Assembly: GCF_013283365.1 (NCBI RefSeq)
Contig: NZ_WBYM01000002.1
Span: 186,001-250,000 of the forward strand
Length of the DNA: 64,000 nucleotides
Reading direction: 5' to 3'
Source of the DNA: Marinobacterium sp. xm-d-530
GTDB lineage: Bacteria; Pseudomonadota; Gammaproteobacteria; Pseudomonadales; Balneatricaceae
Of this stretch, positions 1-9,114 are shown in pieces (the stretch's first letter is position 1; each line of letters opens with the position of its first letter). The notes under the pieces are model-generated. The model did not search any database and had not been told where the DNA came from. It saw only the letters and a list, made by a program, of their open reading frames with translations. The position numbers were made by a program, and so were the translations under genes.

Positions 1-224
1 TCGGCTATCTTGTCAGAGAGTCCCCAACCAAAGATGCCTCCTCGAATCTGTTGCCAGGCTGAAGTGCCTACTCCAGGGAGATAATGAACCTGTTGTGGAA
101 TATCTGTTTCTGAATTGTGAAGAGCCTCAACCAACCGCACAACATGGCTGTTTTGATCGCCATCACTCAAATCTGAATCGGTTTTTTGCCAAGTGCCATC
201 AAATGCCAGCAGTAAATTGCGCAC
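1..224 (-). CDS. DUF2235 alpha/beta-hydrolase-type protein, N-terminal fragment
   Basis: The gene is cut by the left edge, so only about 74 N-terminal residues are visible. They start with a hydrophobic strand followed by FDGTW, then VVRLVEAL and YLPGVGT. These match the start of DUF2235 (PF09994), an alpha/beta-hydrolase-like domain seen in Tle1-type phospholipase effectors of type VI secretion and in stand-alone proteins. The start is a GTG at 222-224 with AGGAG just upstream; an ATG at 238-240 is followed by a stop in its frame. The fragment cannot show whether this is a secreted effector or a housekeeping protein. Confidence 0.7.
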   Translation of the reverse strand, partial: MRNLLLAFDGTWQKTDSDLSDGDQNSHVVRLVEALHNSETDIPQQVHYLPGVGTSAWQQIRGGIFGWGLSDKIA

Positions 225-268
225 CAGATTCTCCTGTCATAATTAGAAGTACTGTGCGCTTGAGGTCG

Positions 269-1711
269 CTATGACGAGCAGGTTAAGAAAATCCCCTCTG
301 CCCATTTCGGTGGAGCATCTGCATAGTCTGCCAGTGGCGCATAGTACTTAGTTGGTTCACGAACCATGGCAAGCAGATGATTCACGCGTTGATAGTCACC
401 TTGGTGAGCGTCGCGAATCGCCTCTTCACACATGTAGTTACGTAAAATATAGACAGGGTTTAAGGTTTTTGCGTAATCCAGACGTGATCTTAGTTGCTCA
501 TCTTCTGAGTGACGTACTGCATAGAATCGGCTTAACCACTCTGAATAGGATTCGGGGCTCTCTACTTCGGCACCCAAAGCGTCGCCCTTTTCTAGATTTG
601 TTAAAGCCAGAATAAAACGATTGAGATCACCCTGCTGTTTTTCTAACAACGTGAGCATCTCATCAATTAGTGCTTTGTGGGTGACCCCTGGATTCGGTAG
701 TGCCAATCGCTGAGAGAGCTTTGTGTAATAGGCATCAAAATAGAGCGTTGAGAATCTCTCGAGTTGAGCCTCCAAGTCGGATTTATCTATCAGAGGGATT
801 AACGCCTGAGCTAAGGCCGCAAGATTCCACTGCATGATGCTCGGTTGATTACTGAACGCGTATCGACCTCTGTCATCGTTTTTATTAGCGATGTGGTCCG
901 GCTCATATCGATCCATAAAGGTAAACGGACCATAGTCAAAGGTCTCTCCTATGATCGACATATTGTCGGTGTTCATGACGGCATGAACAAACCCGTAACT
1001 CTGCCACTGTGCAACCAGGTAGGCACTGCGCTCAACCACCTGTTGATACATGAACAGGTAAGGATTTTCGGCCTGTTTCGCGTCAGGGTAGTAACGATCG
1101 ATCACGTAATCGGCAAGCTGTTTCAGGTCCTCATGCTGACCAGAATAGTAGAAGTACTCAAAGTGGCCAAAACGTATGTGACAGGGTGTCACCCTAAGCA
1201 CTTGAGCACAGGGCTCTGCCCCATTTCGTAGGGTAAACTCCTCACTGCCAAAAATAGCCAGCGCACGTGTGGTGGGAATACCCAGACCAAACATCGCCTC
1301 ACTGACAAGGTACTCACGAATACTGGAGCGAAGTACCGCTTTGCCATCAGCAAAGCGCGAATAGGCGGTTTTACCCGCCCCTTTAAGGTGGAGATCCCAT
1401 CGATTGCCAGCAGGGTCTAGATGCTCGCCGAGCAAGATACCACGCCCATCACCGAGATCTGGGTTATAGACACCGAACTGGTGTCCAGTGTATTTCATGG
1501 CCAAGGGTTCAGCACCCTCTGGGCCCTGCTCAGTGGTGAAAGTTTCCACCAGCTGACTGGGCGCCCATTCACAGGGATTTAGCCCTAATGCTTGAGCCAG
1601 TGGTGCATTGAAGCTGATTAAATGAGTGTTCTTTAACGGAGTGACAGAGACCGACTGATACCAGTGAGAGGGTAAACGGGCATAGCTGTTATCGAAATTG
1701 AGCTTAGACAT
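269..1711 (-). CDS. selO: Protein adenylyltransferase SelO (YdiU/UPF0061)
   Basis: This 480-residue protein has the usual SelO length. SelO is a pseudokinase-fold enzyme that transfers AMP to Ser, Thr or Tyr of target proteins and is linked to redox homeostasis. Visible family motifs are the glycine-rich stretch LHLKGAGKTAYSRFADGK (about 107-124), the REYL helix, NTDN at 247-250 and DYG at 259-261, the metal and nucleotide-binding region. The C terminus is TCSS, with the conserved near-terminal Cys that is selenocysteine in some eukaryotic homologues. The DUF3301 gene ends 2 nt upstream on the same strand, so the two are probably co-transcribed. Confidence 0.95.
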   Translation of the reverse strand: MSKLNFDNSYARLPSHWYQSVSVTPLKNTHLISFNAPLAQALGLNPCEWAPSQLVETFTTEQGPEGAEPLAMKYTGHQFGVYNPDLGDGRGILLGEHLDPAGNRWDLHLKGAGKTAYSRFADGKAVLRSSIREYLVSEAMFGLGIPTTRALAIFGSEEFTLRNGAEPCAQVLRVTPCHIRFGHFEYFYYSGQHEDLKQLADYVIDRYYPDAKQAENPYLFMYQQVVERSAYLVAQWQSYGFVHAVMNTDNMSIIGETFDYGPFTFMDRYEPDHIANKNDDRGRYAFSNQPSIMQWNLAALAQALIPLIDKSDLEAQLERFSTLYFDAYYTKLSQRLALPNPGVTHKALIDEMLTLLEKQQGDLNRFILALTNLEKGDALGAEVESPESYSEWLSRFYAVRHSEDEQLRSRLDYAKTLNPVYILRNYMCEEAIRDAHQGDYQRVNHLLAMVREPTKYYAPLADYADAPPKWAEGIFLTCSS

Positions 1712-1713
1712 GG

Positions 1714-2037
1714 CTAATCCTCAAACTTATGAGCCTCTGAGGTAATACTCTCTAGACGATTGCCAAGCAGAACCACTTGGCCACGGTAGCGCTGATCGCC
1801 GGTCGTGGTGAACTCAAACTGATATCGACGCCAGGGTGCCAAGCGACCTCTATCATCTCGTTTTAACCAAAGCGCACGCAGAGATACGTTTTGGTCCAAC
1901 AACTGCAGATTCAACTTGTTGCAGTAACTCTCAACCGCTTTCAGTGCGCGCTCTCTAACGGCTAGGCCTTTGTACCAAACATAGATAACACCAGCGACTA
2001 GAGTCAGGAGAAAGAGATCGGTAAGTTCAATAAACAC
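1714..2037 (-). CDS. DUF3301 small membrane-anchored protein
   Basis: A 107-residue protein with one N-terminal transmembrane helix (about residues 5-23) and a soluble remainder rich in Arg and aromatic residues (ALWLKRDDRGRLAPWRRYQF). This fits DUF3301, a gammaproteobacterial family of unknown function. It ends 2 nt before selO on the same strand and lies about 50 bp downstream of the DCC-family gene. The arrangement suggests an operon, but the role is unknown. Confidence 0.75.
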   Translation of the reverse strand: MFIELTDLFLLTLVAGVIYVWYKGLAVRERALKAVESYCNKLNLQLLDQNVSLRALWLKRDDRGRLAPWRRYQFEFTTTGDQRYRGQVVLLGNRLESITSEAHKFED

Positions 2038-2086
2038 GCTGATGACCTATAAAGTGTGAGAATGTCGACAGTCTAATCAAGCATCT

Positions 2087-2422
2087 TTATTTAGTATAGA
2101 GTCGATCGTATCGCCAACGTGCCCAGCGCTTATAAGCCAGATTGACTATGGGCTTGATGATTGGCCAACCAAGGATGCGCCAAATCCAGCCCCAGCGGGT
2201 ATGCTGCCAAGCGGCTATGTTCGCATCGATTCCAGTTACCCACTGGTCACCACGCTGCAGATGAAGAACCTTAAGCATGTTAATACGCTCCTCTTCTGTC
2301 AGTTGATCCGATAACTCATGGATATCTTGGAGTTCTAACTGTTCGCCCTTAATGACTGCCAACTTATCCATCTCGGCAACACAGAGCGAACATTTTCCGT
2401 CGTAGTAGAGTGTCTCTTTCAT
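2087..2422 (-). CDS. DCC-family thiol-disulfide oxidoreductase-like protein (DUF393)
   Basis: A 111-residue protein beginning LYYDGKCSLC, the hallmark DGxCxLC motif of the DCC/DUF393 family (thioredoxin-like fold). The pair of cysteines near residues 11 and 14 would be the redox site. The C-terminal half is Trp-rich (WQHTRWGWIWRILGW), typical of the family. The substrate is unknown. It probably belongs with the following DUF3301 and selO genes, and since SelO is redox-linked the grouping is suggestive (inference). Confidence 0.8.
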   Translation of the reverse strand: MKETLYYDGKCSLCVAEMDKLAVIKGEQLELQDIHELSDQLTEEERINMLKVLHLQRGDQWVTGIDANIAAWQHTRWGWIWRILGWPIIKPIVNLAYKRWARWRYDRLYTK

Positions 2423-2483
2423 GTAATAAGATACGAAACACTTCTCAAAGCGGATGACCGGATAACCTGTCGATTAAAACAGA

Positions 2484-3818
2484 TTACAGATCGCGGTTGA
2501 CTGGCTTTTTGCGATTGCCACCAAAACGGCGAGGTTTACGTTTGGGTGTACCATCAGCCGGTCTATTGCGCCTTGGCTGATTTTGACGCGGTGCTGGTTG
2601 TGCTGATGCACCCTCCGCTTTCTGCTTTGGCTTTTTAGGTTTTTTCGGCTTCAACGGCGGTTGTAGCTTAGATTCTGGCAGTGGGTTGTTCGGCGCAAAT
2701 CCCTTCAAGTCGCGACGTTCCAGAAGTTTCTGCGTCAAGCGCTCGATCGCTCGAAGCTGATCAAACTCATCAATTGAGACCAGTGATACCGCCTGACCCA
2801 CACTGCCGGCACGACCGGTACGGCCGATACGGTGTACATAATCTTCTGCCACGTTGGGAAGATCAAAGTTAATCACGTGAGGCAGCTCTTTGATATCGAT
2901 ACCGCGTGCCGCAATGTCGGTAGCTACAAGGATCTGAATATCGCCCTGTTTAAAGGCCTGCAATGCACGCGTGCGAGCACCCTGACTCTTATTGCCATGG
3001 ATAGCCGCTGCAGTAATACCCGCCTTATCCAGCTGAACGACTAGACGGTTTGCACCATGCTTAGTTCGGCTGAAGACCAGTACCTGAAACCAGTTGTTGG
3101 TCTTGATCAAATCGATGAGAGCCGCTGTCTTGCTCTTCTTATCAACCCCAATGACCCACTGCTCAACGGTGTGAGCGGTCGCATTTTCTGGTGATACCGA
3201 GACCTCTACTGGGTTGTTGACGATGTCGTGAGCCAGCTCTTTGATCTCTGGGGAGAAGGTCGCAGAGAACATTAGGTTCTGACGCTGCTTAGGCAGCAAG
3301 TTAAGGATCTTACGAATGTCACGAATAAAGCCCATGTCGAGCATGCGATCAGCTTCATCCAATACCAGCACTTCTAGCTGATCAAAACGAACTGCATTCT
3401 GCGAGTAGAGATCTAAAAGACGACCCGGTGTCGCGATCAATATGTCCGTGCCAGAGCGAAGCTTTTGCATCTGTGGGTTGATCTTAACCCCACCAAAAAC
3501 CACATTGCTCTTGAGGTCGGTGTATTTGCCATAGAACTCAGCATTGTCTTGGATCTGAGCCGCCAGTTCACGAGTCGGTGTCAGCACTAATGAACGAACA
3601 TTGTTGCTTTTTACCTTAGGGCCAGATTGCAATCTCTCGAGCAGAGGCAGAATAAAGCTAGCCGTTTTACCCGTTCCCGTTTGCGCAGCCGCCATAACGT
3701 CCTTACCGGACATCACGGCAGGAATGCCTTCGCGTTGAATAGGAGTCGCTTCTGAATAGCCCTTTTCAGCTATTGCACGGGTAAGAGGAGCCGAAAGGCC
3801 AAGAGATTCGAAAGACAT
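2484..3818 (-). CDS. rhlE: DEAD-box ATP-dependent RNA helicase, RhlE type
   Basis: DEAD-box helicase with the full motif set in order: Q motif (GYSEATPIQ), Walker [19 protein letters not shown] in [13 protein letters not shown] in MFSATF, and [10 protein letters not shown] in the second RecA domain. The C-terminal tail of about 70 residues is rich in Lys, Arg and Pro, as in RhlE proteins, and probably binds RNA. The frame is open further upstream, but [12 protein letters not shown] at 3818 is the family N terminus. Likely role: rRNA maturation and RNA remodelling. Confidence 0.93.
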   Translation of the reverse strand: MSFESLGLSAPLTRAIAEKGYSEATPIQREGIPAVMSGKDVMAAAQTGTGKTASFILPLLERLQSGPKVKSNNVRSLVLTPTRELAAQIQDNAEFYGKYTDLKSNVVFGGVKINPQMQKLRSGTDILIATPGRLLDLYSQNAVRFDQLEVLVLDEADRMLDMGFIRDIRKILNLLPKQRQNLMFSATFSPEIKELAHDIVNNPVEVSVSPENATAHTVEQWVIGVDKKSKTAALIDLIKTNNWFQVLVFSRTKHGANRLVVQLDKAGITAAAIHGNKSQGARTRALQAFKQGDIQILVATDIAARGIDIKELPHVINFDLPNVAEDYVHRIGRTGRAGSVGQAVSLVSIDEFDQLRAIERLTQKLLERRDLKGFAPNNPLPESKLQPPLKPKKPKKPKQKAEGASAQPAPRQNQPRRNRPADGTPKRKPRRFGGNRKKPVNRDL

Positions 3819-3926
3819 GAGGACACTCAAAATGTTAAGGCGCGCACAGTAACATAAAGCGTGGCTAGGCACACGTGAATGTTGATTCTAAAAGGGCTGG
3901 ATAATTTTCAATAAGATCAAAAGCGT

Positions 3927-4191
3927 TTCTATCCGACTGGCGTCGGCTAGCCTTCTTCTTTGTATGAGCAAAGAAGAAGCAAGAAAACACACCCCGCTCC
4001 TTCGGCCTTCGGCACACTGCGCGCGATACTCTTTTTCTAACATCGAAAGGCACATTTCAGAGCCTGCTCCGTGCAGGCGCTGAAACTCTCGCCCATCCGG
4101 GACTCGATCCTTTCAACGTCTTAACGAAAAAGAGCACCGTGCTCGTTCTCAGTCGGACGGGGACAAATCGGCACAAGATTCGAATCTGGCA
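3927..4191 (+). repeat. Structured intergenic element, copy 1
   Basis: Non-coding element nearly identical to 20710-20974 and to 35813-36053 on the other strand. Stems seen: an 11-bp perfect hairpin (3952-3962 with 3969-3979), a long-range stem CTCTTTTTC/GAAAAAGAG (4029-4037 with 4126-4134), GAAAGG/CCTTTC (4045-4050 with 4109-4114), TTTCAG/CTGAAA (4055-4060 with 4080-4085) and GCCTGC/GCAGGC (4062-4067 with 4073-4078). Conserved unpaired segments include CGGCCTTCGGCAC and CCCATCCGGG. It ends at the palindrome AGATTCGAATCT (4176-4187). It lies in the 534-bp gene-free gap between the MFS gene and rhlE. Strand is arbitrary. Confidence 0.85.
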
Positions 4192-4194
4192 CTG

Positions 4195-4341
4195 TTGGAG
4201 CGGTCTTGAAAAGGCCGCGATGGGTGCTCATATGAATTTAGCTATTAGCACCGGTGTCTGGCTTTAGCCTGACATCCACTCTTTCAGAGTTTTCCAGAGA
4301 GTCGGTAAGTTCACGACCGGATGACAGGCTTTAGCCTGTCA
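4195..4341. repeat. Composite repeat: inverted-repeat end plus two REP palindromes
   Basis: Begins with the 26-bp unit TTGGAGCGGTC...GGCCGCGA (4195-4220), followed by two 20-bp REP-like palindromes: TGTCTGGCTTTAGCCTGACA at 4255-4274 and TGACAGGCTTTAGCCTGTCA at 4322-4341. The spacer contains the segment TTTTCCAGA also seen in the other composites. The closing inverted copy of the 26-bp unit, present at 7090-7338 and 20977-21158, is missing here. Confidence 0.85.
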
Positions 4342-4352
4342 CCCGCTTCAAT

Positions 4353-5738
4353 TTAAACCTTTCTCCACGAGAACCAAGCCGCTAGCAGTGCGGTTAACAG
4401 CGATACTGTCAGGGCATTGGTTGTGACACTTTCGAGAAGCTGTGGATCAGACTCCCCTATTGCGGCGCCAGCAAAGTAGAGTCCTAGTAACAGGGTAATC
4501 ACCGCCATTCCGATCAACTGGCCACTCTGTCTCGATAGACTGAGGATGGCTGAGCCTATACCCATTCGCTCTGCAGGGAGTGTTGCCAGTGCGGCGGAGT
4601 TGTTTGGGGTAGAGAACATGCCATGGCCCGTTCCAATCACCATTATACAGAGCCCGATCACCCAAAGTGGTGTCTCGTGATTCATCAACGCTAACGCCAG
4701 TAAGCCAAGGGCTATGGACAAACTTCCTCCCGTCGCCAGTAGACGGTGCCCTATTCGATCAGAGACGCGTCCTGCCAGAGGCGCGATGATAGTCATCATC
4801 AACGCTTGAAGCATCATCAGCTGCCCAGTATCCGTTGGCGACAGTTGGCGGTTGTATTGCAGATAAAGTGACAAAATCAGGACAATGCCGTACTGGCTGG
4901 CGTACATAAACATGGCCGCGGTTGCAGAGTTGATGAAGGTTTTATTCTTCATCATCAAGTCGATTCTCACCAGTGGAAATGCCTGTTTGCCAGACCATTT
5001 GATGAAGAGATAACCCAGACCTACTCCTAAGAGTGCAAGCAACCAACCGTTGAGTTCAATCAGGCGAGTACTGCCAAAATAGAGAGCTGCAATGGCGGCT
5101 GAGAAAATGGCTGTACCGACCCAGTCGATCTTATGCTTTTCACTGCTTTTCCATTCACCCGGAATAAACAGTCGAATCGATAAAATGACCCCTAGTAATA
5201 TCGGTACCGGCAACATAAACACAGATCGCCAGCCAAACAGATCGACCAACCAGCCACCTATTAGCGGGCCTGCAGTCATGCCGAGATAGACGGCTGATGT
5301 CATCCAACCCAAAGCGGCCCCTCGTCCACCTGCTGCGTAGATACGGGAGATCATGGCCATACCCGCGCTGGCTAGGATAGCCCCGGCAGCCCCCTGTACC
5401 ACACGCCCTGCTAACAGTATTTCAATATTGGGCGCAAAAGCCGCCATGGCGCCACCCAACGCAAAAAGACCACAACTGATGAGAAAAGCCTTTTTAAGAC
5501 CAATGAGATCCGATAGACGACCGCCTGGCAGTTGGGAGATCAAACTCACCAGAAGGAAGATGGCCGGTATCCAACTGATCAATACCGCATTGACTTGAAG
5601 GTCTTGAGCAATGGCAGGTAGTGCGACCAGAGATGCCGACACGGCTAAAGGAAACTGCAGAATCGCTAGACTGAGGATAATCAGTGCTTTTAGTCGAGCT
5701 TGTGAATAACGCTGATAGTAACGCGCAAACTGTGTCAT
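4353..5738 (-). CDS. MFS transporter, DHA2-like drug exporter family
   Basis: A 461-residue integral membrane protein with about 12-14 hydrophobic segments. The loop GGRLSDLIGLKKAF (about 72-85) is the MFS motif A, and GRVVQGAAGA followed by AGPLIGGWLVDLFGWRSVF is typical of DHA1/DHA2 drug:H+ antiporters. The substrate cannot be predicted. The start has an AAGGA ribosome site about 7 nt upstream. Upstream neighbour grxB is on the same strand but 127 bp away; downstream is the composite repeat, so it is probably transcribed alone. Confidence 0.88.
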   Translation of the reverse strand: MTQFARYYQRYSQARLKALIILSLAILQFPLAVSASLVALPAIAQDLQVNAVLISWIPAIFLLVSLISQLPGGRLSDLIGLKKAFLISCGLFALGGAMAAFAPNIEILLAGRVVQGAAGAILASAGMAMISRIYAAGGRGAALGWMTSAVYLGMTAGPLIGGWLVDLFGWRSVFMLPVPILLGVILSIRLFIPGEWKSSEKHKIDWVGTAIFSAAIAALYFGSTRLIELNGWLLALLGVGLGYLFIKWSGKQAFPLVRIDLMMKNKTFINSATAAMFMYASQYGIVLILSLYLQYNRQLSPTDTGQLMMLQALMMTIIAPLAGRVSDRIGHRLLATGGSLSIALGLLALALMNHETPLWVIGLCIMVIGTGHGMFSTPNNSAALATLPAERMGIGSAILSLSRQSGQLIGMAVITLLLGLYFAGAAIGESDPQLLESVTTNALTVSLLTALLAAWFSWRKV

Positions 5739-5865
5739 CTAACGTCCTTGTGAAAAATTTTAGCCATCAGCTAAATGTCAGCTTTGCACACTATTATGAA
5801 CCCAGCTGTTGTAAACACCCCTTTGAGAGGGTGAAGCCCTTTCCCCTCTCTTCTTTTTTCTTCCC

Positions 5866-6516
5866 TTAGATGGCTCGGTCTGTGTAGAGCTCAACATTGG
5901 TCAGTTTTGCTACTTCATTGATGTAATCTACAACATGCGTGGGCATCTGAAGATCTTTGATTACGGTTAAGTTGCGCAACATTGGAAAAATCATAACGTC
6001 ATCCCAGCTAAGCTGCCCACCTCTATCCGAAGGCTTAATCAGCTTAGGCAAATCATTTAAAACCTGCTCTACAAGGGCTTGGTGTTCAGCTGTATTGTCC
6101 AGAGCTTGCTCAAAACTGCATTCAATCATTGCTTCCTTGTTTACGCGATAAAAATCAATTGCCGATTGAGTTTCAAACTCAGGCAAACCGATCTGTACAT
6201 TGCGAGGAAAAAGCAGTGAGAAAATCGCGCGATTAACTGACATCAGTGGTTGTGTGAAACGATCAGAATCACCACCTTCGACAATTACCTGATCAGCACT
6301 GCCTAACTCATCCAACTTATGAGCGATATCAAGACTCTCCCCCATAGATTGGCCATCAATCTCTAATATCGGCACCATTTTATTGCCAACACGCTCAATA
6401 CAGCTGTCGGCATCGTCATTCAGCAGGTAAATCGACTCAAAATTAACCTGTTTGTATTTAGCGACCATGTCAGCACGAACACAGAATGGACAATGATCAT
6501 ATTGGAAAAGCTTCAT
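5866..6516 (-). CDS. grxB: Glutaredoxin 2
   Basis: A 216-residue GST-fold glutaredoxin. The N terminus MKLFQYDHCPFC carries the CPFC active site at Cys9 and Cys12, followed by LLNDDAD and the cis-Pro segment VGNKMVPIL, closely matching E. coli GrxB in motif and length. The helical C-terminal domain follows. It reduces protein disulfides and glutathione mixed disulfides in the cytoplasm. It is divergent from the thioesterase gene at 6631. Confidence 0.93.
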   Translation of the reverse strand: MKLFQYDHCPFCVRADMVAKYKQVNFESIYLLNDDADSCIERVGNKMVPILEIDGQSMGESLDIAHKLDELGSADQVIVEGGDSDRFTQPLMSVNRAIFSLLFPRNVQIGLPEFETQSAIDFYRVNKEAMIECSFEQALDNTAEHQALVEQVLNDLPKLIKPSDRGGQLSWDDVMIFPMLRNLTVIKDLQMPTHVVDYINEVAKLTNVELYTDRAI

Positions 6517-6630
6517 AATAACTCTCTTACATCGGGGATGGCTTATTAGAGCACAACTTATCCATCAGTATGTATCAACCTAGATAAGATAATTGCTATT
6601 CTCTATTCAAAGATGTGAGAAGGAGTCTCA

Positions 6631-7086
6631 ATGAACCAAGCCATTCAAGATCTCTATCCAGAGAGCCATAGCCACTGTTTTGGCTGTGGTCGATCAAACG
6701 CGGATGGATGGCACCTGAAAAGTTATGTAACAGGTGACACAACTCTAGCTCACTTCACGCCAGAGCCTCAGTACAGTGGTGGTGTTCCTGGACACCTCTA
6801 CGGCGGCGCGGTCGCTTCCCTACTCGACTGCCACGGCACTGCATCCGCGGCCGCTTTCAGCTACCTTCAGAAGCATGAAACACTCGAAAAAGATGCAAAG
6901 ATTCAACGCCACGTTACAGGGCAATTAAATATTAAATACATCGCCCCCACTCCAATGGGCGTAGAGTTAGAGCTGCATGGCGAGCTGCTATCCATCGAGG
7001 GGCGTAAAGTGCGAGTTAAGTTGACCTTATCCGCCAATGAAAGGCTCTGTGCAGAGGCTGAGATGGTTGCGTTTGGCGTTGAGTGA
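6631..7086 (+). CDS. PaaI-type hotdog thioesterase
   Basis: A 151-residue protein starting with AGGAG then ATG. CFGCGRSNADGWHLKS followed by GVPGHLYGGAVASLLDCHGT gives the PaaI/4HBT hotdog fold, with the HLYGG segment and Asp in LLDCHGT forming the usual acyl-CoA thioesterase site. The N-terminal CxGC segment is common in a PaaI subgroup. The acyl substrate is unknown. It is the only plus-strand gene in the first 19 kb and stands alone. Confidence 0.85.
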   Translation: MNQAIQDLYPESHSHCFGCGRSNADGWHLKSYVTGDTTLAHFTPEPQYSGGVPGHLYGGAVASLLDCHGTASAAAFSYLQKHETLEKDAKIQRHVTGQLNIKYIAPTPMGVELELHGELLSIEGRKVRVKLTLSANERLCAEAEMVAFGVE

Positions 7087-7089
7087 TTG

Positions 7090-7338
7090 TTGGAGCGGTC
7101 TTGTAAAGGCCGCGATTGGTATTCATTAGAGTTTATCTGAAAGCAACAGTGACTGGCTTCAGCCTGTCATCTGTTTTTTCGGTGTTTTCCAGATAGGCAT
7201 TAAATTCTCACGGCGGATGACAGGCTGAGAGCCTGTCACCGGCACCATTGCTGAAGACAGAAGAAGGCTAGCCGACGCCAGTCGGATAGAAATGCTCTTG
7301 ATCTTAAGAGAGATCGCGGCCTTTTCAAGACCGCTCCA
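7090..7338. repeat. MITE-like composite repeat left of the cbb block
   Basis: Bounded by 26-bp inverted ends, TTGGAGCGGTC... at 7090-7115 and its complement at 7313-7338. Inside are two REP palindromes (7150-7169 and 7218-7238) and, at about 7258-7292 in minus orientation, only the outer end of the structured element (GGCTAGCCGACG...). It fills the 277-bp gap between the thioesterase and cbbA. In the plus direction the final GC-rich inverted repeat plus TTTTT could stop transcription. Confidence 0.85.
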
Positions 7339-7363
7339 ACTTTTTGAATGGATCTTGGATCGA

Positions 7364-8398
7364 TTAGTATCGACCCGCCATGTCATCCATTGAGATCGGT
7401 TTGATCTTACTGCCCTGTCCGGCACAGCCGAAGGCTTCGAAACGATCTTTGACGATACCTGAGGCTGCATCACGGGCAGCGGCTAGGAATTTACGTGGGT
7501 CAAACTCGCTCTTCTTCTCGGCCATCATACGGCGCATAGCACCGGTCATTGCCAAGCGAATGTCGGTATCAATATTGACCTTACGAACACCGTTTTGAAT
7601 CCCTTTAACGATCTCCTCTACAGGGACACCGTAGGTCGGTTTCAACTCGCCACCAAACTCACGAATGATCGCTAACCACTCCTGTGGCACGCTGGAACTA
7701 CCGTGCATCACCAGATGGGTGTTCGGGATTGCTTTATGAATCGCCGCGACACGATCAATTGCGAGAATATCGCCCGTCGGTGGGCGTGTAAATTTGTACG
7801 CACCGTGGCTGGTACCAATCGCAATTGCTAGGGCATCGACGCCAGTTTTCTCAACAAAGTCTTTAGCTTCATCAGGGTCGGTCAGCATTTGATCATGGCT
7901 CAAAATACCCTCAGCACCCTGACCATCCTCTTCACCGGCTTCGCCTGTCTCTAGCGAACCAAGACAGCCCAGTTCACCTTCAACCGATACACCGACAACA
8001 TGCGCCATTTCACAGACTTGTCGAGTGACATCGACGTTGTATTCGTAGGTGGATGGCGTTTTACCATCGCTCATCAACGAACCATCCATCATGACACTGG
8101 AGAAACCAGAGCGGATCGACTGCATACAGACTGCAGGTGATGCACCGTGATCCTGATGCAGGACAACCGGAAGATCCGGGTGTGTCTCGATAGCCGCCAA
8201 AATGAGATGGCGAAGATAAGCCTCACCGGCGTAGGTGCGAGCGCCAGCAGATGTCTGCAGAATCACAGGACTGTCTGTTGCCTGCGCTGCTTGCATGATC
8301 GCTTGCACCTGCTCAAGGTTGTTAACGTTAAACGCAGGAACACCGTAGCTATTCTCTGCGGCGTGATCAAGTACCTGACGTAGGGATACAAGTGCCAT
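7364..8398 (-). CDS. cbbA: Fructose-bisphosphate aldolase, class II, Calvin-cycle subtype
   Basis: A 344-residue zinc aldolase condensing triose phosphates to fructose 1,6-bisphosphate (and, in the Calvin cycle, probably sedoheptulose 1,7-bisphosphate). Visible motifs: [10 protein letters not shown] with zinc-binding His, [19 protein letters not shown] and the [13 protein letters not shown] phosphate loop. Length and the extended C terminus ([12 protein letters not shown]) fit the Calvin-cycle subtype. It is the last gene of the second cbb operon, 42 bp after cbbZ. Confidence 0.95.
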   Translation of the reverse strand: MALVSLRQVLDHAAENSYGVPAFNVNNLEQVQAIMQAAQATDSPVILQTSAGARTYAGEAYLRHLILAAIETHPDLPVVLHQDHGASPAVCMQSIRSGFSSVMMDGSLMSDGKTPSTYEYNVDVTRQVCEMAHVVGVSVEGELGCLGSLETGEAGEEDGQGAEGILSHDQMLTDPDEAKDFVEKTGVDALAIAIGTSHGAYKFTRPPTGDILAIDRVAAIHKAIPNTHLVMHGSSSVPQEWLAIIREFGGELKPTYGVPVEEIVKGIQNGVRKVNIDTDIRLAMTGAMRRMMAEKKSEFDPRKFLAAARDAASGIVKDRFEAFGCAGQGSKIKPISMDDMAGRY

Positions 8399-8440
8399 TA
8401 TTTACCTCCGAAGAGTCGATTAAGTTATTGAATTGATGGG

Positions 8441-9103
8441 TTAATCCACCAACTCTGAAAAGTCTTGAATGACGCGATCGGGGTTAGCCGACTCAATCGG
8501 TTCACCCATGTTGTAACCGTAAGGAAGTAACCAAACATCAATGCCTGCATTACGCGCCGTGGCCGCATCGATCGAGGAGTCACCCACAAACAGTGCATCC
8601 TCTGCTGAGATTTGCCACTGCTCAAGGCAGTCTAAAATTGACGTTGGGTCAGGCTTCTTCACTGGAAAACTGTCGCCGCTGACTACAATATCGAAGAGTT
8701 CCGTTAAGCAGTGAGCCGCTAACACACGATCGGTGTATCGGCTCTCTTTATTGGTAACCACTGCCAACTTGACCCCTTCAGACCCAAGCTTTTTAACCAC
8801 CTCTAAAACATGTGGATAGAGGTAACTGGTGGTACCGCAGCAGCGTTGATAGTGCTTATCAAAGACAGGTAGTGCGCCTGCCAAAATAGGTCCAGACTCA
8901 ATCTCTTCAATGGATTGGTTGTGGATGTAAGCCAGGGCTTTAATCAACAGCGCACGTGTGCCGTGCCCTATCCACGAGTTGACCTGTTCTTGAGTCACCC
9001 TTGCATAACCACACTCTTCTAAAGTGGCATTGGTGGCATCATAGATCTCCGGCGCCGTCTCGACTAAGGTACCGTCAAGATCAAATAACATCGCTTTATA
9101 CAT
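8441..9103 (-). CDS. cbbZ: Phosphoglycolate phosphatase (HAD family)
   Basis: A 220-residue HAD phosphatase: motif I DLDGTLVET (residues 8-16), motif II VVTNKES, and motif III/IV KPDPTSIL ... FVGDSSIDAATA. It hydrolyses 2-phosphoglycolate, the product of RuBisCO oxygenation, so its place between cbbT and cbbA makes sense. It has AGGGG upstream of the ATG, and transketolase ends 11 bp before it. The alternative name is gph; the operon context favours the cbbZ role. Confidence 0.92.
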   Translation of the reverse strand: MYKAMLFDLDGTLVETAPEIYDATNATLEECGYARVTQEQVNSWIGHGTRALLIKALAYIHNQSIEEIESGPILAGALPVFDKHYQRCCGTTSYLYPHVLEVVKKLGSEGVKLAVVTNKESRYTDRVLAAHCLTELFDIVVSGDSFPVKKPDPTSILDCLEQWQISAEDALFVGDSSIDAATARNAGIDVWLLPYGYNMGEPIESANPDRVIQDFSELVD

Positions 9104-9114
9104 TTCTGTTACCC

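Noticed and set aside
845-1231. 128-residue plus-strand ORF inside selO
   Set aside because: Antisense shadow of selO with no family match, ribosome site or typical composition. Other antisense ORFs within recognised genes were set aside for the same reason.
3865-4053. 62-residue ORF (MPFDVRKRVSRAVC...), repeated almost exactly at 35927-36115
   Set aside because: Both are translations of the structured repeat. No ribosome site, and the diverged copy 3A does not keep the frame, while the stems are kept. Not a protein gene.
5821-5865. Hairpin GAGAGGG...CCCTCTC with T-rich tail after grxB
   Set aside because: The T-run lies in the plus direction, where no gene is being terminated; in the grxB direction there is no T-run.
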